A stretch of DNA of 64,000 nt from Microbacterium sp. PM5 (GTDB lineage Bacteria > Actinomycetota > Actinomycetes > Actinomycetales > Microbacteriaceae): positions 2,797,432-2,861,431 of the forward strand of contig NZ_CP022162.1 in NCBI RefSeq assembly GCF_003293595.1, read 5' to 3'. The notes below the pieces were generated by a model. That model worked only from the letters and a program-made list of their open reading frames with translations. It did no database searches and had not been told where the DNA came from. This document shows positions 55,510-62,476 of this stretch, piece by piece (within the stretch, counting starts at the first letter, position 1; each line of letters starts with the position of its first letter). Both the position numbers and the translations under genes were made by a program.

Positions 55510-56782
55510 GGCTGTTCCTTTCGTTGCGCTCGGCCCGCCGGGCCCCGGTGCTGTCGATCACGAGGAAGGCGACGAGGGCCGCGGCGCCGATGGCCCCGAG
55601 CCAGGTGAGCATGAGCGGGATGTCGGGTGCGACCACCATGAAGGCGATCGACTGCACGATGACGGCGGCGACGAGGGCGAGCGCGCCTCCCATCGACGCC
55701 GTGGACGTCATCTTGATCAGCATCCCCTGAGCAGCCATCCAGGGGAGGTAGGCCAGGCAGACGGGGACGAGGAGGTCTCCGGCGAGGGTGAACTCGGTTC
55801 CGTACAGCGTGTGGATGATCCACGGGCCGAGCAGCGCGAAGACGAGCGTCATCGCCAGACTCGTGCCGATCGACAGCGCCAGTGTGACCAGCACGCCGAG
55901 ACGGGACAGGCGCCGGTCGTCCTGAACGCGGATGAAGCGGGGGAGCAGGTAGAGCGACAGGGTCGACGGGACCAGGAATCCCGCCTTCACGAGCACCGTC
56001 GCCGCGGCATACGATCCGGCGACCGCGGTGGCGTCCGCCGCCCGCAGGAAGAGGATGTCCGACGACGTGAGCCACGCGAACGCCACCGTCAGCACCACGA
56101 TCGCCGCGCCGCTGCGGGAGAACACGCCGAGGGTCGGGCGGGCGATCCCGCGCGCCGACCAGGCGGCGCCGACCACGGAGATCGCCGTCGCGCAGACGAC
56201 GGCTCCGACCACACCGCCGAGTCCCCAGCCCAGCAGGACGCCGACGCCGAGGATGGCCAGGCGCAGCAGGAGTGAGGCGGTGGACCACCACACCGCCTGA
56301 GAGACCCGCCCCGCGCCTTGGAGCAGGCCGAGCGCGTCGGCGAAGAAGAAGCTCAGCGGGATGGACACGGCCGCGGCGAGGATCATCGCCGAAGAGCTCC
56401 CGAGGGATGCCGCCAGCGTCGGCGCCGCGGCCGCGACGGCTGCCCCTGCGGCGATTCCGAGGATGAGGGCGTCGCGGGGGATGCGCCGACGGCTCACGGG
56501 GTTCGGGGTCTCCCGCATCAGAGACGCCGTCTGGACGGCGGTGATGTTCTGCAGCGACGAGCTCCCGATCGCCGCCGTCCCGACCACGGCGAGGAACGCC
56601 GACAGCAGGCCGAAATCCGTCGGCGCCAGATAGCGGGCGCTCGCCACCTGGAAGACGAACGAGGCGATGACGCCGAAGACGCTGGCGAGAGCGACCTCGG
56701 AGAGCCCGCGAGCGTGTGCGCGCACGTGCCCTCGCGACGCCGCCTCGCGGGGGGAGACGCGATCGAGAGGATGCTCTGACAT
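55493..56782 (-). CDS. Second Wzx/MATE-like polysaccharide flippase
   Basis: 429 residues with about 12 helices. SEVALASVFGVIASFVFQVA, LAPTDFGLLSAFLAVVGTAA (the ylG-l-a-f-a pattern of polysaccharide-synthesis flippases), and LLPRFIRVQDDRRLSR in the mid-loop. ATG 56782 has GAGG nine nt upstream; the frame extends to 56863 without a better start. Co-transcribed with the GT11 gene. Different in sequence from the flippase at 45085, so probably moves another substrate. Confidence 0.85.
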   Translation of the reverse strand: MSEHPLDRVSPREAASRGHVRAHARGLSEVALASVFGVIASFVFQVASARYLAPTDFGLLSAFLAVVGTAAIGSSSLQNITAVQTASLMRETPNPVSRRRIPRDALILGIAAGAAVAAAAPTLAASLGSSSAMILAAAVSIPLSFFFADALGLLQGAGRVSQAVWWSTASLLLRLAILGVGVLLGWGLGGVVGAVVCATAISVVGAAWSARGIARPTLGVFSRSGAAIVVLTVAFAWLTSSDILFLRAADATAVAGSYAAATVLVKAGFLVPSTLSLYLLPRFIRVQDDRRLSRLGVLVTLALSIGTSLAMTLVFALLGPWIIHTLYGTEFTLAGDLLVPVCLAYLPWMAAQGMLIKMTSTASMGGALALVAAVIVQSIAFMVVAPDIPLMLTWLGAIGAAALVAFLVIDSTGARRAERNERNSHGRAS

Positions 56783-56928
56783 TCGGCGCGCCTCAATGCT
56801 CTGATGGTGGGTCTGATGCCTCGCGCGCTCCGGGGAACGTCGCCCTGCGGCGAGCACGTGCACGGCGGGTCAGTCTACCAACCGCGGGCTCGGACCCTCC
56901 GCATCCGCGGCCCCGCCGGGCTCTCCCC

Positions 56929-56934
56929 TAGGAT
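56929..56934 (+). promoter_or_regulatory. -10 element (TAGGAT) upstream of the epimerase gene
   Basis: TAGGAT seven nt before GTG 56942 and about 170 nt before the epimerase GTG at 57105; probable transcript start for both. Confidence 0.45.
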
Positions 56935-56941
56935 CGATGGC

Positions 56942-57088
56942 GTGGCCCGTCGTCGCACGGCGCCACTCCTCGCCTACTCCGGAGTGCTTAGATGCGTGAC
57001 AAGCTGCCCAGCGACGTCGCGCGCCCGAGGCCCCGTCTCAGAGCCGAGGTGTTCGATGAGTGTCGCCCTCCCGGCGGATCCCCGATGA
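56942..57088 (+). CDS. Possible 48-residue leader peptide
   Basis: GTG-initiated frame of 48 codons (starts MARRRTAPLLAYSGVL; four Cys) placed 7 nt after TAGGAT, ending 16 nt before the epimerase start and its GGAGG. It could be a regulatory upstream ORF. Composition is not strongly coding-like, so this is tentative. Confidence 0.35.
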   Translation: MARRRTAPLLAYSGVLRCVTSCPATSRARGPVSEPRCSMSVALPADPR

Positions 57089-57104
57089 CAGTGGAGGCGG
57101 TCGC

Positions 57105-58196
57105 GTGATCATTTTCGTCTACGGCACGACGGCGGAAGCCATCAAGCTCGCTCCGGTCATGCGCCGGCTCCAGGAGCGCGGCGTGCCCTTCGAGCAATGG
57201 GTGACGCAGCAGCACACGGAGGCGTTGCGCACCGCGATCCCGCAGCTCGGACTGCCGACGCCCGATCGCGTGATCGCCGACGGCTGGCGTGGCCGGCCGC
57301 TGACCTCGCCTCTTCAGATGGTCGGGTGGATGGGGACGGTCGCCGCCTGGACGCTGCGCAATCTGAGGTCCGAACGGCGCCGGCACCGGCGCCACGGCGT
57401 GGTCGTCGTGCACGGCGACACGGTGACCACGGTCCTGGGCACCGTCATCGGTCGCCTCCTCGGCCTGCCGGTCGCCCATGTCGAGGCGGGTCTTCGTTCC
57501 GGAGACTGGCGGCACCCGTTCCCGGAGGAGCTTGATCGGCGCATCGTGGGGCGGCTCGCGTCGGTCCACTACGCGCCCAGCGACCAGGCGGTCGCGAATC
57601 TGCGCGGCCGGAGGAACGTCGTGGCGACGCACGGCAACACGGTTCGCGATGCGGTGCGCGATGCGGCGAGCTCCGCTCCCGCGCCGGAGCTCCGCGACCG
57701 AGGACTGGTCCTGCTGCACCGCTACGAGTTCATCTCTCAGCCGACGTTGGTGCTCGACACCCTGCGGCTCCTCGACGCGCACTCGCCCGTGCCCCTCGAC
57801 ATCATCGTCGACTCCTACTCGCGCGAGACGGTGGCGTCGACGATCGCCGACGCCGGGCTTTCGCGCCTGACGGTCGCGCCGAAGCTCGAGCACAGCGCGT
57901 TCGTCGCGCTCCTGCAGTCCGCGCGGTTCATCGTCACCGACTCCGGCGGCATCCAGGAGGAGGCGGCCGTGCACGGCGTGCCGACGCTGATCCACCGCAG
58001 GGCGACCGAGCGTTCGGACGGCCTCGGTTCCAGCGCCGTGCTGTCGGGCTGGAATCCGGACGTCGTGCGCGCCTTCCTGGGCGATCCCGACAGGTTCCGG
58101 GTCGTCGACCCGCCATTCGGGGCGTCGCCGTCGGACATCGTCGTCGCCGACCTCATCGAACGCGGGTTCGGATCGTCGCCGAAGGCGGAGAGCTAG
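57105..58196 (+). CDS. UDP-N-acetylglucosamine 2-epimerase-like protein (WecB family)
   Basis: 363 residues. FVYGTTAEAIKLAPVMRRLQ, VVVHGDTVTTVLGTVIGRLL, VAHVEAGLRSGDWRHPFPEELDRR split over the active-site loop, and VTDSGGIQEEAAVHGVPT are all WecB signatures. It would make UDP-ManNAc or a related sugar. The first motif has GTTAEAI instead of the usual GTRPEAI, a change near the nucleotide site. GTG 57105 has GGAGG seven nt upstream. Its last 4 bp overlap the convergent GT2 gene. Confidence 0.86.
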   Translation: MIIFVYGTTAEAIKLAPVMRRLQERGVPFEQWVTQQHTEALRTAIPQLGLPTPDRVIADGWRGRPLTSPLQMVGWMGTVAAWTLRNLRSERRRHRRHGVVVVHGDTVTTVLGTVIGRLLGLPVAHVEAGLRSGDWRHPFPEELDRRIVGRLASVHYAPSDQAVANLRGRRNVVATHGNTVRDAVRDAASSAPAPELRDRGLVLLHRYEFISQPTLVLDTLRLLDAHSPVPLDIIVDSYSRETVASTIADAGLSRLTVAPKLEHSAFVALLQSARFIVTDSGGIQEEAAVHGVPTLIHRRATERSDGLGSSAVLSGWNPDVVRAFLGDPDRFRVVDPPFGASPSDIVVADLIERGFGSSPKAES

Positions 58197-59197
58197 TTCG
58201 AGGGTCTCCCCGCGCCGACCAGCGGCGGCATGGGCTTCCACGCGGCATCCCGCGAGATCTTGCGTCCGTCGCGCAGGCCTCGGAACAGGTTCGAGGTACC
58301 CCGGACGGTGCGCTCGACCAAGACGAGCCGGATGAGTTCCTTGCCGAACGTCAGGGCCGTGCCGAGGCCGAACAGCACAGGGTTGTAGACCCCGAGGCTG
58401 CGGTAATAGCGCTTGATGATCGCCCGATTGCGCATGATGTAGTAGCGGTACGCGTTGCTCGACGCGTTCATGTGCCGGATGCCCATGTCCCACTGCTTGA
58501 TCTCGCGCGTGCGACGCAGCACGAACTCGTTGACGATGACCGAGCGTGTGATGCGCGATGCGAGCCAGCCGTAGGTCTGGTCGTCCCAGTAGATGAAGAA
58601 GCGGGGATCGGGCAGGCCGATCTGCCCGACGATGTCGCGGTGGATGAACATGCCCTCGAAGCAGCCCGAGTTCATCTCCTTGTAGCCCGACTCGTCGAAC
58701 CCGCTCGGTGCATACGGGATCGGGATCGCGAGGGGCTCCGCGACGCGGTACTGCCAGTAGAACTCGCTGCCGTCGAAGTCGTAGCGTCGCCCCTGAATCG
58801 ACTTGAACCGCGGCGCCCAGGCGCCCATCTTCGCGAGTCCGTCGGGCAGTACCTCGACGTCGTCGTCCATGAGCCAGATCCACGTCGAGCCGAGCTCATA
58901 CGCCACCCGCATGCCCTCGCTGAAACCGCCGGAGCCCCCAGTGTTCTCGTCGAGTCGGCGGTAGACCAGCTCGGCGCCCAGCCGCTCGCGGAACGACTCG
59001 ACGACGGCGGTGGTGTCATCGGTCGACGCGTTGTCGACGATCACCACGTGGCCCGGCTTCGGGTCCATCGCGGTGATGCTCTCGAGCAGCTTCGTCAGAA
59101 GGCCGGACCGGTTGTAGGTGACGATCGCGATCGTCGCGCTGGCGGGCGAGAACGTCTCGTTCGAGGCCGCGTCGGGGCGCGCAGAAATAGAGGCCAT
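58193..59197 (-). CDS. GlfT-like family 2 glycosyltransferase (possible galactofuranosyltransferase)
   Basis: 334 residues: ATIAIVTYNRSGLLTKLLES, HVVIVDNASTDDTTAVVES, NTGGSGGFSEGMRVAYELG, WIWLMDDDVEVLPDGL with the DDD metal site, and DPRFFIYWDDQTYGWLASR with the catalytic WDD. The GGSGGF and FIYWDDxxYG pair is typical of GlfT-type and rhamnose-chain GT2 enzymes. With glf in the cluster, UDP-Galf is a likely donor. TAGACT lies nine nt before ATG 59197. Confidence 0.86.
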   Translation of the reverse strand: MASISARPDAASNETFSPASATIAIVTYNRSGLLTKLLESITAMDPKPGHVVIVDNASTDDTTAVVESFRERLGAELVYRRLDENTGGSGGFSEGMRVAYELGSTWIWLMDDDVEVLPDGLAKMGAWAPRFKSIQGRRYDFDGSEFYWQYRVAEPLAIPIPYAPSGFDESGYKEMNSGCFEGMFIHRDIVGQIGLPDPRFFIYWDDQTYGWLASRITRSVIVNEFVLRRTREIKQWDMGIRHMNASSNAYRYYIMRNRAIIKRYYRSLGVYNPVLFGLGTALTFGKELIRLVLVERTVRGTSNLFRGLRDGRKISRDAAWKPMPPLVGAGRPSN

Positions 59198-59206
59198 AGC
59201 GCGAGA

Positions 59207-59212
59207 AGTCTA
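59207..59212 (-). promoter_or_regulatory. -10 element (TAGACT) of the GlfT-like gene
   Basis: TAGACT on the minus strand, nine nt before ATG 59197; no SD in between. Confidence 0.55.
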
Positions 59213-59253
59213 ACCCGGCCCCCTGCGCATCACCCGTGCCCTTCACCCGCGGG

Positions 59254-60657
59254 TCAGCGCGGCACGCGCTCCGTCTCGCCCTGCTCGCCGACCAGCCGTT
59301 CTTCCGAGGCTCCGCGTCCCAGCAGGGGTGCCTGCTTGATCTTGAACGCGAGCATGACGATCAGCAACCACCCGCCGCCGACGATCGGACCGGAGTCAGC
59401 CACGCCCTGCACGAGCAGGATCGCTCCGGTCAGCGTCGGCACGAGCGTCACGGGGGAGTAGGGCCGGTCGGCGACGAGGTCCCAGCGGGGGCGGTCGACG
59501 GCGAAGAACCAGGAGCGCCACACGTACGCGAAGAAGGTCAGGGCGAGCAGCGCCATCCCGACGATCCCGAGCTGGAGGAGGACGTCGAGCCACACGCTGT
59601 GGGCCTGCGTGAGGGCAGAGTCGATGCCGGGGCCCCAGGGCGCGGATGCCGCGTCCTGCGGCGGCCACGGCGTTGCGAAACCCCACCCTTGCACCGGACG
59701 CTCGAGCGCCTTCGCCGCGATCAGGGCCCACGTCCCTTCGCGCCCGTCGAGGTCGGTGCTGCGCCCGAGGAGCGAGAAGATCTGACCGCGCCCGAGCCAG
59801 ACGGCCAGAATGCCGGCCGCGGCGATCACGGCGTAGACGACGTAATACCGGGTGCGCTCGCCGGCACGCTTCGTGGTGCGCATCACCAGCACCGTCGCGA
59901 GCACGAGGAGGACCGCCGCCGCTCCGAGCCAGCCGAGGGCGGACCCCGCACGGAAGAAGAGGAAGGCCGACAGCGCGAACCACCCGACCAGCAGCGTGCG
60001 CCGTGGCGCACGCGAAGCGAAGCGGACGGCGAAGACGACCATGCCCAGCAGCGCAAGAAAGGCCAGCGCCGTGGCATCCCCGACGATGCCCTCGATGCGC
60101 CCACCGCTCATTAGCTGATCGTGTGACCAGACGACGGCCCCGTCGGCGACCACACCGTCGGGCCGTGCGAAGCCCGGAAGCAGTACGCCGTGCCAGACGA
60201 GCGACACCCAGAGCTCGAACAGCAGCGACAACCCGAGCACCCACTTGAGCGCCGAGGCCATCGCGCGCACCAGCTCACGCCACGTCAGCACCGCTCCGAC
60301 GAAGAGGGCCTGCATCGTCGTCACCAGCAGGAGGACGAGCGTCGCGGCCGTCGCCGCGAGATGCGTCGTCCACAGCAGCGAGCACACCGCCCACAGGACA
60401 TAGGCGAGAGCGAACCACGGCAGTCGACGCCACTGCACCGGGGGACGCGAGAGCGCCCACACCGACGCCGAGACGACCCCGGCGACGACGATCGCGACGG
60501 CGGTGGCGGGGATGCCGAGCGCCAGCGGCCACGCGGACCCGGCGAGGGCCGCGGCGAGGACGAAGATGCACCACCCCCGCAGCAGTAGGTGGCCCGACGT
60601 CGCGCGGATCGGCGCGGTCGGCGGCGCCGCGACCGGATGCTTCGTGTGGACGGCCAT
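59254..60657 (-). CDS. O-antigen ligase/polymerase-like membrane protein
   Basis: 467 residues with about 11-12 helices. A large extracytoplasmic loop (about 295-355) contains GREGTWALIAAKALERPVQG, PWGPGIDSALTQAHSVWLDV: the R-G...W and H-N/S...L motif of the O-antigen ligase family (PF04932). Such proteins polymerise or transfer lipid-linked glycan outside the membrane. ATG 60657 is nine nt after TACTCT. With the flippases it completes a Wzx/Wzy-type route. Confidence 0.87.
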   Translation of the reverse strand: MAVHTKHPVAAPPTAPIRATSGHLLLRGWCIFVLAAALAGSAWPLALGIPATAVAIVVAGVVSASVWALSRPPVQWRRLPWFALAYVLWAVCSLLWTTHLAATAATLVLLLVTTMQALFVGAVLTWRELVRAMASALKWVLGLSLLFELWVSLVWHGVLLPGFARPDGVVADGAVVWSHDQLMSGGRIEGIVGDATALAFLALLGMVVFAVRFASRAPRRTLLVGWFALSAFLFFRAGSALGWLGAAAVLLVLATVLVMRTTKRAGERTRYYVVYAVIAAAGILAVWLGRGQIFSLLGRSTDLDGREGTWALIAAKALERPVQGWGFATPWPPQDAASAPWGPGIDSALTQAHSVWLDVLLQLGIVGMALLALTFFAYVWRSWFFAVDRPRWDLVADRPYSPVTLVPTLTGAILLVQGVADSGPIVGGGWLLIVMLAFKIKQAPLLGRGASEERLVGEQGETERVPR

Positions 60658-60666
60658 GGTGAGATC

Positions 60667-60672
60667 AGAGTA
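60667..60672 (-). promoter_or_regulatory. -10 element (TACTCT) of the O-antigen ligase-like gene
   Basis: TACTCT on the minus strand, nine nt before ATG 60657. Confidence 0.5.
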
Positions 60673-60687
60673 GCGCGACGGCGGTCC

Positions 60688-60693
60688 TAGGCT
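60688..60693 (+). promoter_or_regulatory. -10 element (TAGGCT) of manA
   Basis: TAGGCT six nt (gggggc) before the manA ATG; diverges from TACTCT only 15 bp away. Confidence 0.6.
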
Positions 60694-60699
60694 GGGGGC

Positions 60700-61881
60700 A
60701 TGCTGACGCCGATCTCCAACGATCCTCGCGACTACTCCTGGGGTTCCCCGACCCTCATTCCCGCCCTCGAAGGACGCCAGCCGACGGGGGCTCCCGAGGC
60801 CGAGATCTGGTACGGCGACCACCCGGGCTGCCCCTCCCGGACGCCCGATGGACGCACGCTCGACGTGGCCCTCGCCGACGCCGGACGTCCCGCTCTGCCG
60901 TTCCTGCTCAAGCTCCTCGCCGCGGCATCCTCGCTCTCCATCCAGGCCCACCCGACGCGCGCCCAGGCACAGGAGGGGTTCGCGCGGGAGGAGCGCGCCG
61001 GTATCCCGCGCGACGCCGCCGACCGTCTCTATCGCGACGACAACCACAAGCCGGAGATCATCGTCGCCCTCAGCGACCGCTTCCGTGCGCTCGTCGGACT
61101 CCGCCCGCTCGCCGAGACCCGTCGCTTCCTGTCCGTGCTCGCCGCCACCGGCGACGACGTCCCCGCCGGTGTGGCCCAGCTGCAGAGCCGCCTCGACGTC
61201 GACGACGACGGGGCCGCAGCCGAGCGTGCTCTGCGTGACGTGCTCGCCTGGGCGCTCGACGAGGCGGATGCCGCGACGGTGGCATCCGTGGCCGCGGCTC
61301 TCGACGCCGCGGCGGACAACGGCGAGACCGAGTTGGCCGACGAGATCGCGGTGCTGCGCGCCGCGGCATCCGACTTCCCGGGCGACGGCGGACTGATCGT
61401 GGCCCTCCTGATGAACCTCGTGACGCTCCGTCGCGGTGAGGGGCTGTTCGCTCCGGCCGGGGTGCTCCACGCGTACCAGTCGGGGCTGGGCGTCGAGCTG
61501 ATGGCCGCGAGCGACAACGTCATGCGCGGAGGCCTCACCCCCAAGCACGTGGACGTGCCGGAGCTGCTGCACGTGCTGGACGCGACACCCTCCCCGGCTC
61601 CTGTCATCCGTCCGCGCCCCCTCGCGAGCGGGGTCGACGTCTACGACACCCCCGTGGACGATTTCGCCCTCGAGCGCGTCGCGGTCGCCGGCGAGGCGGT
61701 CCGTGTCGCGGTGCACGGACCGGCGATCGCACTCTGCACCGTCGGGGAGGTCGTCGTCGCCGGCGACTCCGACTCTGACTCCGCGACCCTCCGTCCGGGC
61801 ACGGCCGTGTACATCGCCGATGAGGAGGCCATCGAGGTGTCCGGTGTCGGCGAGCTCTTCGTGGCCCAGCCGGGCTCCTGA
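60700..61881 (+). CDS. manA: Mannose-6-phosphate isomerase, class I
   Basis: 393 residues. Zinc-site blocks are visible: EIWYGDHPGCPS, LKLLAAASSLSIQAHPTRAQ with Gln/His ligands, DNHKPEIIVALSDRFRAL, and GVLHAYQSGLGVELMAASDNVMRG split over two strands. It interconverts fructose 6-P and mannose 6-P, feeding mannose 1-P through the mutase at 4369. Located before whiB as in mycobacteria. Leaderless-type start. Confidence 0.95.
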   Translation: MLTPISNDPRDYSWGSPTLIPALEGRQPTGAPEAEIWYGDHPGCPSRTPDGRTLDVALADAGRPALPFLLKLLAAASSLSIQAHPTRAQAQEGFAREERAGIPRDAADRLYRDDNHKPEIIVALSDRFRALVGLRPLAETRRFLSVLAATGDDVPAGVAQLQSRLDVDDDGAAAERALRDVLAWALDEADAATVASVAAALDAAADNGETELADEIAVLRAAASDFPGDGGLIVALLMNLVTLRRGEGLFAPAGVLHAYQSGLGVELMAASDNVMRGGLTPKHVDVPELLHVLDATPSPAPVIRPRPLASGVDVYDTPVDDFALERVAVAGEAVRVAVHGPAIALCTVGEVVVAGDSDSDSATLRPGTAVYIADEEAIEVSGVGELFVAQPGS

Positions 61882-61907
61882 CCCGCCGGCCCTGACCGAC
61901 CGGCCCC

Positions 61908-61919
61908 GACCGCGCGGTC
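61908..61919. terminator. Candidate terminator dyad after manA
   Basis: GACCGCGCGGTC is a perfect 12-bp palindrome 27 nt after manA, flanked by CGGCC and GGCCG that could extend the stem. No T-tract. Confidence 0.4.
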
Positions 61920-61987
61920 TCGGCCGCGACACGCCGACGAGCGTGCGTGAAGGTTCAATCCCGTGTTGAGGGTTTACGATCTGCGAC

Positions 61988-62016
61988 TTGACCGCGGCGA
62001 ATGACAAGGGTGTAAT
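61988..62016 (+). promoter_or_regulatory. Full sigma70-type promoter of the whiB gene
   Basis: TTGACC (61988-61993) and TGTAAT (62011-62016) with a 17-bp spacer. The transcript would start near 62023, giving a leader of about 40 nt with GGGGAG before ATG 62065. It is flanked by inverted copies of CGTGTTG (61962-61968) and CAACACG (62022-62028), possible regulator half-sites. Confidence 0.65.
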
Positions 62017-62064
62017 TATTCCAACACGCGCATCGGCGCATCGGGAAAACGTGGGGAGAACGAT

Positions 62065-62382
62065 ATGACGGGTTACCGCTCCGGCGTCCCCGACAACTGG
62101 TTCGTCGACCCGGTCAATCTGGGCGTGCCGGGAGTGCGTCGTCCGTCCGTCGCCGACGAGGACACTGCGCTCGCCTGGCAGGCGGACGCCCTCTGTGCGC
62201 AGACCGACCCCGAGGCCTTCTTCCCGGAGAAGGGCGGCTCGACACGCGACGCGAAGCGCATCTGCACCTCGTGCGACGTGCGCGGCGAGTGCCTCGAGTA
62301 CGCCCTGCAGAACGACGAGCGCTTCGGCATCTGGGGCGGACTCAGCGAGCGCGAGCGCCGCAAGCTCAAGCGTCGCGCCTGA
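62065..62382 (+). CDS. whiB2: WhiB-family iron-sulfur transcription regulator (WhiB2/WhmD-like)
   Basis: 105 residues. Four cysteines in the WhiB pattern: C44 in ALCAQTDPEAFFPEKGG, then ICTSCDVRGEC with C-x2-C-x5-C, ligating [4Fe-4S]. GIWGGLSERERRKLKRRA holds the G-I/V-W-G-G turn and the basic DNA-binding tail. WhiB2/WhmD is needed for septation in mycobacteria and sporulation in streptomycetes. Its place beside manA matches Rv3260c. Led transcript with SD, unlike the leaderless neighbours. Confidence 0.95.
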   Translation: MTGYRSGVPDNWFVDPVNLGVPGVRRPSVADEDTALAWQADALCAQTDPEAFFPEKGGSTRDAKRICTSCDVRGECLEYALQNDERFGIWGGLSERERRKLKRRA

Positions 62383-62461
62383 TCTCGACGACCGCTGCCG
62401 CGGCGGCGTGACCGATCACGAGACTCGCGGGCGACGTCCGCGTTCTGCGCCGGCTCCCGCC

Positions 62462-62467
62462 TAGGCT
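62462..62467 (+). promoter_or_regulatory. -10 element (TAGGCT) of the terminal glycosyltransferase
   Basis: TAGGCT nine nt (gacgacgtc) before ATG 62477. Confidence 0.55.
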
Positions 62468-62476
62468 GACGACGTC

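Larger units (their letters stand above)
56783..57104. other. Divergent intergenic region with a possible leader ORF
   Basis: The 322-bp gap between the divergent flippase and epimerase genes. The left part should hold the flippase promoter, but no clear hexamer is seen. The right part holds TAGGAT (56929-56934) and a 48-codon frame, listed separately. Confidence 0.55.

Noticed and set aside
61949..61962. GGTTCAATCCC resembling a tRNA T-loop
   Set aside because: The flanking bases (GAAGG / CCGTG) do not pair into a T-stem and no acceptor, D or anticodon arms are found.
59254..62007. A 917-codon minus-strand frame covering manA
   Set aside because: The true gene starts at 60657. The upstream extension is antisense to manA and has no start or motif.
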